Origin: an uncultured Campylobacterales bacterium
GTDB lineage: Bacteria > Campylobacterota > Campylobacteria > Campylobacterales > Arcobacteraceae
Direction: 5' to 3'
Length of the DNA: 46,358 nucleotides
Assembly (NCBI GenBank): GCA_938084175.1
Contig: CALKDR010000028.1
Span: forward strand, 1 to 46,358
The notes beneath the pieces were generated by a model. That model worked only from the letters and a program-made list of their open reading frames with translations. It was not told the origin of the DNA and did not search any database. This document shows, one piece after another, positions 42,393 through 46,358 of the stretch (the first letter of the stretch is position 1; the number at the start of each line of letters is the position of its first letter). The translations under genes and the position numbers were made by a program.

Positions 42393-43297
42393 TGAATAAA
42401 ATTGTTTATAATATCTTCCAAGGTCTTGTATTTATTTTAAGAAAATCGCCAAAATTTTTAAGAAGAGGTTTTTTTAAATTACTTGCAAAATTTGCCTACT
42501 TAGTTGCATTGAAAACCAATAATATAATTGAATTAAACTTAAAACTAATATTTGGCAGAAATATTTCAAAAGAAGAGATAAAAGAAATTCAAAAATATTC
42601 ATATTTTAATATGTTGTTATGGGTTCAATCACTTATTGAAAATCTAGACATTACAAATACTGAGCTAAAAAATAGTGTAAGCATTGAAAACAAAGAGATA
42701 ATTGATAATGTAGTTGAACAAAATAAGCCTATTATTCTAATTTCTGCACATTTTGGAAATATGGAAATGTTAAGTACTTATGTAAATAAAAATGTAATTA
42801 AGCTATGCCAAGTTGCAAGACAGTCTAATTTTAAAGAAATCGATGAGTTTATTATAAAAGCAAGAGAAAAAAGTGGCTCTAAGATTGTATTTAGAGATGG
42901 AGCTGTTAAAAAACTTGTTAAAGCTTTAATAAAAAAACAAGCAGTGTCTTTGATAATTGATCAAAATATTAATTCAAAAGATGGAACTGAAGTAGAATTT
43001 TTAGGTAAAAAAGCATATCAATCTTCTACTTCAGCAACACTAGCAAGAAAGTTTGATGCTGTTATTATTCCTATTGCTATTTTTAATGAAGATGATTATA
43101 AATATAAGATAAAAGTTTATGATGCAATTTTACCTATAAAAACTAATAATGAAGAAAATGATATAAAAGAGCTATCTCAACTTCAAGCTAATGCACTATC
43201 TGATATAATACTTGAAGATAAAAAACAATGGTTTTGGCCTCACAAAAGGTTTAAAAGTCATTACAGAGAGATATATGAAAAGAATACTAATAATTAG
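42392..43297 (+). CDS. Late acyltransferase of lipid A biosynthesis (LpxL/HtrB family)
   Basis: 301 residues. The catalytic motif ISAHFGNMEML (HxxxxE) is followed by the conserved GSKIVFRDGAVKKLVKAL and VSLIIDQN (DQ motif) and GTEVEFLGKKAYQSSTSATL. There is a hydrophobic N-terminal anchor. It adds a secondary acyl chain to Kdo2-lipid A at the inner membrane. Whether it is LpxL or LpxM cannot be decided. Its start follows ppx with a one-base overlap and its end overlaps the ELM1-like gene by 23 bases. Confidence 0.9.
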   Translation: MNKIVYNIFQGLVFILRKSPKFLRRGFFKLLAKFAYLVALKTNNIIELNLKLIFGRNISKEEIKEIQKYSYFNMLLWVQSLIENLDITNTELKNSVSIENKEIIDNVVEQNKPIILISAHFGNMEMLSTYVNKNVIKLCQVARQSNFKEIDEFIIKAREKSGSKIVFRDGAVKKLVKALIKKQAVSLIIDQNINSKDGTEVEFLGKKAYQSSTSATLARKFDAVIIPIAIFNEDDYKYKIKVYDAILPIKTNNEENDIKELSQLQANALSDIILEDKKQWFWPHKRFKSHYREIYEKNTNN

Positions 43298-44144
43298 TGA
43301 TGGGAAACCAGGACACTTAAATCAATCAATAGCCTTTTGTAAAATTAAAAATATAAGTTATGATATCTTAGAAGTAAAATTTAAATTAAAATTTTTAAAA
43401 CTACTTACTTATGCATTAGATAAGTTCGAGCGATATTCAGACGAATTATATAAAGAGTATAAAAAATATAACTTTGAATTTTATGACGCAATTGTTAGTA
43501 CGGGTTCTTCTACTTATTACTTTAATAAATTCATTTCAAAAAAATATAATAAAAAATCAATTGCTTTAATGCTTCCAAAATCTTACAATTATGCTGATTT
43601 TGATTATATTATTGCACAAGAACATGATAATCCTCCAAAACTTGAAAATATAATATCTCTTCCTTTAAATCTATCATATACAAAAGCTAAAGGTATTATT
43701 AAAAGTACTGAAAAATCTATTGGAATAATAATAGGTGGAGATAATAGCATTTTTAAAATGGATGTAGAAAATATTAGAAATGTTTTAAATCTAATTAGTA
43801 AAAATTATGATGGATATTTAAAATATATTACAACATCAAGACGAACATCAAAACAAGTTGAAGATTTAATAAGTGAGTATGACTTTGATTACAAACTGAT
43901 TTATTCAGATACTCCTACAATAAACCCCATTCCTGATTTTATTAAGTTATGTGACAAACTTTTTATTACAATTGATTCTACATCAATGCTTAGTGAAGCT
44001 AGAGCTAATACAAATGCAGAAATTTCTATTATTAATCTAAGATCAAATAAAGTTGATACAAAGTTCCATAATTTAGCAAATATAGTTGATAATATACATA
44101 ATAAATTAGATTTTAAAAAAGTCTTAGAAAAAGTAGTAATATGA
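43275..44144 (+). CDS. ELM1/GtrOC1-like putative nucleoside-diphosphate-sugar epimerase or glycosyltransferase
   Basis: 289 residues from the ATG at 43275, chosen because the product then begins KRILIISDGKPGHLNQSIAF, the normal start of this family, and AGAGAG lies before it. Further marks: AIVSTGSSTYYF, IGIIIGGDNSIFKMD and the closing LFITIDSTSMLSEARA. The family (mitochondrial fission ELM1-like, COG3660) has a GT-B type fold. Members sit in LPS clusters of Campylobacterota, but their reaction is not known to me. It overlaps the genes on both sides. Confidence 0.82.
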   Translation: MKRILIISDGKPGHLNQSIAFCKIKNISYDILEVKFKLKFLKLLTYALDKFERYSDELYKEYKKYNFEFYDAIVSTGSSTYYFNKFISKKYNKKSIALMLPKSYNYADFDYIIAQEHDNPPKLENIISLPLNLSYTKAKGIIKSTEKSIGIIIGGDNSIFKMDVENIRNVLNLISKNYDGYLKYITTSRRTSKQVEDLISEYDFDYKLIYSDTPTINPIPDFIKLCDKLFITIDSTSMLSEARANTNAEISIINLRSNKVDTKFHNLANIVDNIHNKLDFKKVLEKVVI

Positions 44145-45226
44145 AAATATTACAAATTTTACCTGAACTTAATGAGGGTGGAGTTGAAAGAGGAACTGTT
44201 GAATTAAACCGAGAATTTGTAAAACAAGGTTTGACTTCTTTTGTAATTAGTAATGGCGGAAAATTAGAAAATCAAATAAATATTGATGGTGGAAAACATA
44301 TCAAGTTTGATTCTTGCAGTAAAAATATACTTACTCTTTTTTCACGTGTTACTAAGTTAAAAAAGATTTTAGAAGAGCATAATCCTGATATTATTCATGT
44401 AAGAAGTAGAGTTCCTGCATGGTTAGTTTATTTTGCAAATAAAAACTTAAATATTAAAGTCGTAAGTACTGTTCACGGTTTTAATTCTGTTAGCTTTTAT
44501 AGTCGTATTATGACAAAAGCAAATGCAGTTATTTGTGTTAGTAATAGTATAAAAGAGTATATTCAAAAAAATTATAACACGCCAGAAGAAATCATAACAA
44601 TTATTCCTAGAGGAATTGATTTAGAGCTTTTTAATCCTCTAAATATTGATAAGGAATTTATAAAAAGTTTTAAAAAAGAGTATAACTTAGAAGATAAATT
44701 TATAATTTCAAGTGTAGGAAGAGTTACACAATTAAAAGATTACGAAACTTTTATTAAAGCTGTTAATATTGTAAAAAAAGATATACCAAATGTAGTTGCT
44801 TTAATAGTAGGCGGAGTTAGATCTGACAAAGAAGATTATTTAAATAGCTTAAAAGAATTAATAAAAAATCTTGATTTAAAAGATAATATAATATTCACAG
44901 GAAGCCAAGCAAAGGTTTCAGAGATATACTCACTATCAAATGTAGTAATAAGCAGTTCTAAAAAACCAGAGAGTTTTGGTAGAGCTGTTGCTGAATCAAT
45001 TGCTATGAATACAGCTGTTATTGCTACAAATCATGGTGGAGTTAAAGATATAATAATTGAAAATGAAAATGGCTTCTTTTTTGAAGTTGGAGATGAAAAA
45101 GAATTAGCTTCAAAAATTAGAGAATCCAAAAAGTTAAGTTTTGATGGGTATACTTATATTTCTAATACATTTTCTTTGGATAATATGCTTAAAAAGAATT
45201 TAGAAGTTTATAAAAAGGTAATTTAA
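44141..45226 (+). CDS. Glycosyltransferase family 4 (GT-B)
   Basis: 361 residues. The N-terminal acceptor domain begins KILQILPELNEGGVERGTVE, with the GG(V)ER motif typical of GT4. The donor domain has ISSVGRVTQLKDYETFIKA (about 180-200) and the E-x7-E motif in SSKKPESFGRAVAESIAMNT. It transfers a sugar from a nucleotide donor, probably to the LPS core. The ATG overlaps the ELM1-like stop by four bases. Confidence 0.93.
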   Translation: MKILQILPELNEGGVERGTVELNREFVKQGLTSFVISNGGKLENQINIDGGKHIKFDSCSKNILTLFSRVTKLKKILEEHNPDIIHVRSRVPAWLVYFANKNLNIKVVSTVHGFNSVSFYSRIMTKANAVICVSNSIKEYIQKNYNTPEEIITIIPRGIDLELFNPLNIDKEFIKSFKKEYNLEDKFIISSVGRVTQLKDYETFIKAVNIVKKDIPNVVALIVGGVRSDKEDYLNSLKELIKNLDLKDNIIFTGSQAKVSEIYSLSNVVISSSKKPESFGRAVAESIAMNTAVIATNHGGVKDIIIENENGFFFEVGDEKELASKIRESKKLSFDGYTYISNTFSLDNMLKKNLEVYKKVI

Positions 45227-45227
45227 T

Positions 45228-46046
45228 TTGGAATGGATTCTTTTAATTTTTCTTATCATTTTTATTTACTATTCTTATAGATATACTTGGTGGAAGAAAA
45301 CTATAAATTATTCTTACCCTAGAATACTTATGTACCATATGATTAGTGAGCATAAAAAGAAATCAAAATTTAATGGTTTAAGAGTTGACCCTAGCTTATT
45401 TGAGAAACAAATAAAGTATTTAATTGATAATAATTGGTCTTTTTATACAATGAATGAACTTATTGAAAATAAAGACACTTTAGCAAAAAAGTCAATAGCT
45501 ATAACTTTTGATGATGGTTATGAAGATAATTTTACAAATGCATTTAAAATTCTTAAAAAGTATAATATCAAAGCAACAATTTATTTAGTTGTTAATAGAC
45601 ATAATCGTGAATGGTCATCAAAAAGAAAAGCTAAAAATAACGATGGTGAACTAATGTATGAACCTAAAATTAAGGATAGTCAAGTTCAAGAAATGATTGA
45701 TAGTGGCTTAATTGAGATTGCTTCGCATACACTAACTCATGATAATTTAGCATCTATTTCACAAAAACAAAAACTTGATGAAATTTGTAAATCAAAAGAA
45801 ATTATCGAAAACACTTTTAATATAAAATGTGATTCTTTTTGTTATCCTTTTGGAATTATGGATAAAGAAGATTGGAAAATTGTTAAAGATGCCAATTACA
45901 CTAATGCTACTACAACAAAAAAAGGTATTGATGATATCAAAGATGTAAATCCCTATCTTATAAGTAGAATCACAATTAGTGGAAAAGATAACTTTTTTAC
46001 ATTTAAATTAAAGCTTAAAACTGGAAAAAGAGGAATTAACAAATGA
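45228..46046 (+). CDS. Polysaccharide deacetylase family protein, membrane-anchored
   Basis: 272 residues. One N-terminal membrane helix (about 2-16, ILLIFLIIFIYYSY) precedes the NodB-like domain. Motif 1 is AITFDDGYEDN (catalytic Asp-Asp) and motif 2 is ASHTLTHDNL (HxxxH), both intact. SFCYPFG corresponds to motif 3. It removes acetyl groups from amino sugars of a surface glycan. The start is TTG, with AAGG ten bases upstream. It overlaps the next gene by ATGA. Confidence 0.9.
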   Translation: MEWILLIFLIIFIYYSYRYTWWKKTINYSYPRILMYHMISEHKKKSKFNGLRVDPSLFEKQIKYLIDNNWSFYTMNELIENKDTLAKKSIAITFDDGYEDNFTNAFKILKKYNIKATIYLVVNRHNREWSSKRKAKNNDGELMYEPKIKDSQVQEMIDSGLIEIASHTLTHDNLASISQKQKLDEICKSKEIIENTFNIKCDSFCYPFGIMDKEDWKIVKDANYTNATTTKKGIDDIKDVNPYLISRITISGKDNFFTFKLKLKTGKRGINK

Positions 46047-46358
46047 GAGTTTGCCAAGTTTTAGCTGGAAATGAAGATGGAGGATTGGAAAAGCATACTG
46101 TTGAATTATCAAAAGAATTAAAAAGAAGAAATATTGATGTTACTATAATCGCTCATAAAAAGTTTAAAGATGAGTTTGATGGAGTAAAATTTATCTCTTT
46201 TGATCTAACTAAGAGTAGAAATAATATATTTATGTTATTAAGCTTATATAAAATTTTAAAAAAAGAAAACTTTGATATTATTCATACTCAAGCTAACAAA
46301 GCCACATCAATAATTGTAAAATTAAAATATTTTTTAAATTCTAAAATTGTATCAACTT
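46043..46358 (+). CDS. Glycosyltransferase family 4, partial (runs off the window)
   Basis: 105 codons of the N-terminal half, cut by the window edge. It begins RVCQVLAGNEDGGLEKHTVE, again a GT4 start with the GG-E motif, followed by DIIHTQANKA where the acceptor domain usually has a His. It is paralogous to the gene at 44141 and continues the surface-glycan run. The ATG overlaps the deacetylase stop. Confidence 0.85.
   Translation, partial: MRVCQVLAGNEDGGLEKHTVELSKELKRRNIDVTIIAHKKFKDEFDGVKFISFDLTKSRNNIFMLLSLYKILKKENFDIIHTQANKATSIIVKLKYFLNSKIVST

Overview
The window is low-GC bacterial DNA (my impression is under 30% GC) with dense short operons, many TTG starts and ATGA or TAATG overlaps. 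Several signatures point to Campylobacterota, most likely the Arcobacter group: the pgbA-glcD pair known from Helicobacter, the kdsA-ribH-nusB-pyrF string known from Campylobacter jejuni, a PgbA-N protein, a sensor kinase with the HQWRQPL box, and the fdx-ppx pair. This assignment rests on recalled gene order and protein motifs; no search was run.

Layout. 1-168: the 3' end of a 5S rRNA and its terminator. 220-7123 (minus): an eight-gene run read tlyA, ribF, cmoA, bcp, pgbA-like, glcD, yihY, outer-membrane-like protein. 7291-8163: a Sel1-repeat relic, then yigZ. 8237-10192: an isolated secretin (gspD). 10215-13193 (minus): a broken HNH nuclease gene, a cysteine-stripped relative of fumarate reductase FrdB plus HdrB/SdhE, and murA. 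13330-20489 (plus): DMT transporter, membrane-anchored GltB-like flavoprotein, DUF6394-like membrane protein, K+ channel with RCK domains, kdsA, ribH, nusB, pyrF. 20501-24220: a decay zone around an eight-tRNA cluster, holding a dead diguanylate cyclase, an unknown relic, a coiled-coil relic, a transposase relic and the tail of an AraC-type regulator. 24232-26965: two unknown genes, a radical SAM protein and an EI24-like membrane protein. 26988-29554: a divergent two-component pair with a broken small exported gene beside the regulator. 29583-30637 (minus): very small envelope genes and a PEBP-like periplasmic protein. 30785-33680 (minus): a complete dctPQM TRAP transporter. 34049-46358 (plus): gltB, gltD, an inositol-monophosphatase-like gene, ferredoxin, ppx, and then a lipid A/LPS-type surface glycan run that leaves the window inside a glycosyltransferase.

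How the parts fit. The right end couples ammonia assimilation (GltBD) to envelope synthesis (late acyltransferase, ELM1-like protein, two GT4 transferases, a polysaccharide deacetylase). KdsA in the middle supplies Kdo precursor for the same LPS, and MurA supplies peptidoglycan precursor. The TRAP operon imports an organic acid, probably a C4-dicarboxylate. The most unusual items are the FrdB/HdrB-like protein without Fe-S ligands (10735-11826), the membrane-bound GltB-like protein with altered cysteine spacing beside a K+ channel, the apparently leaderless tlyA transcript, and the cluster of decaying genes around the tRNAs.
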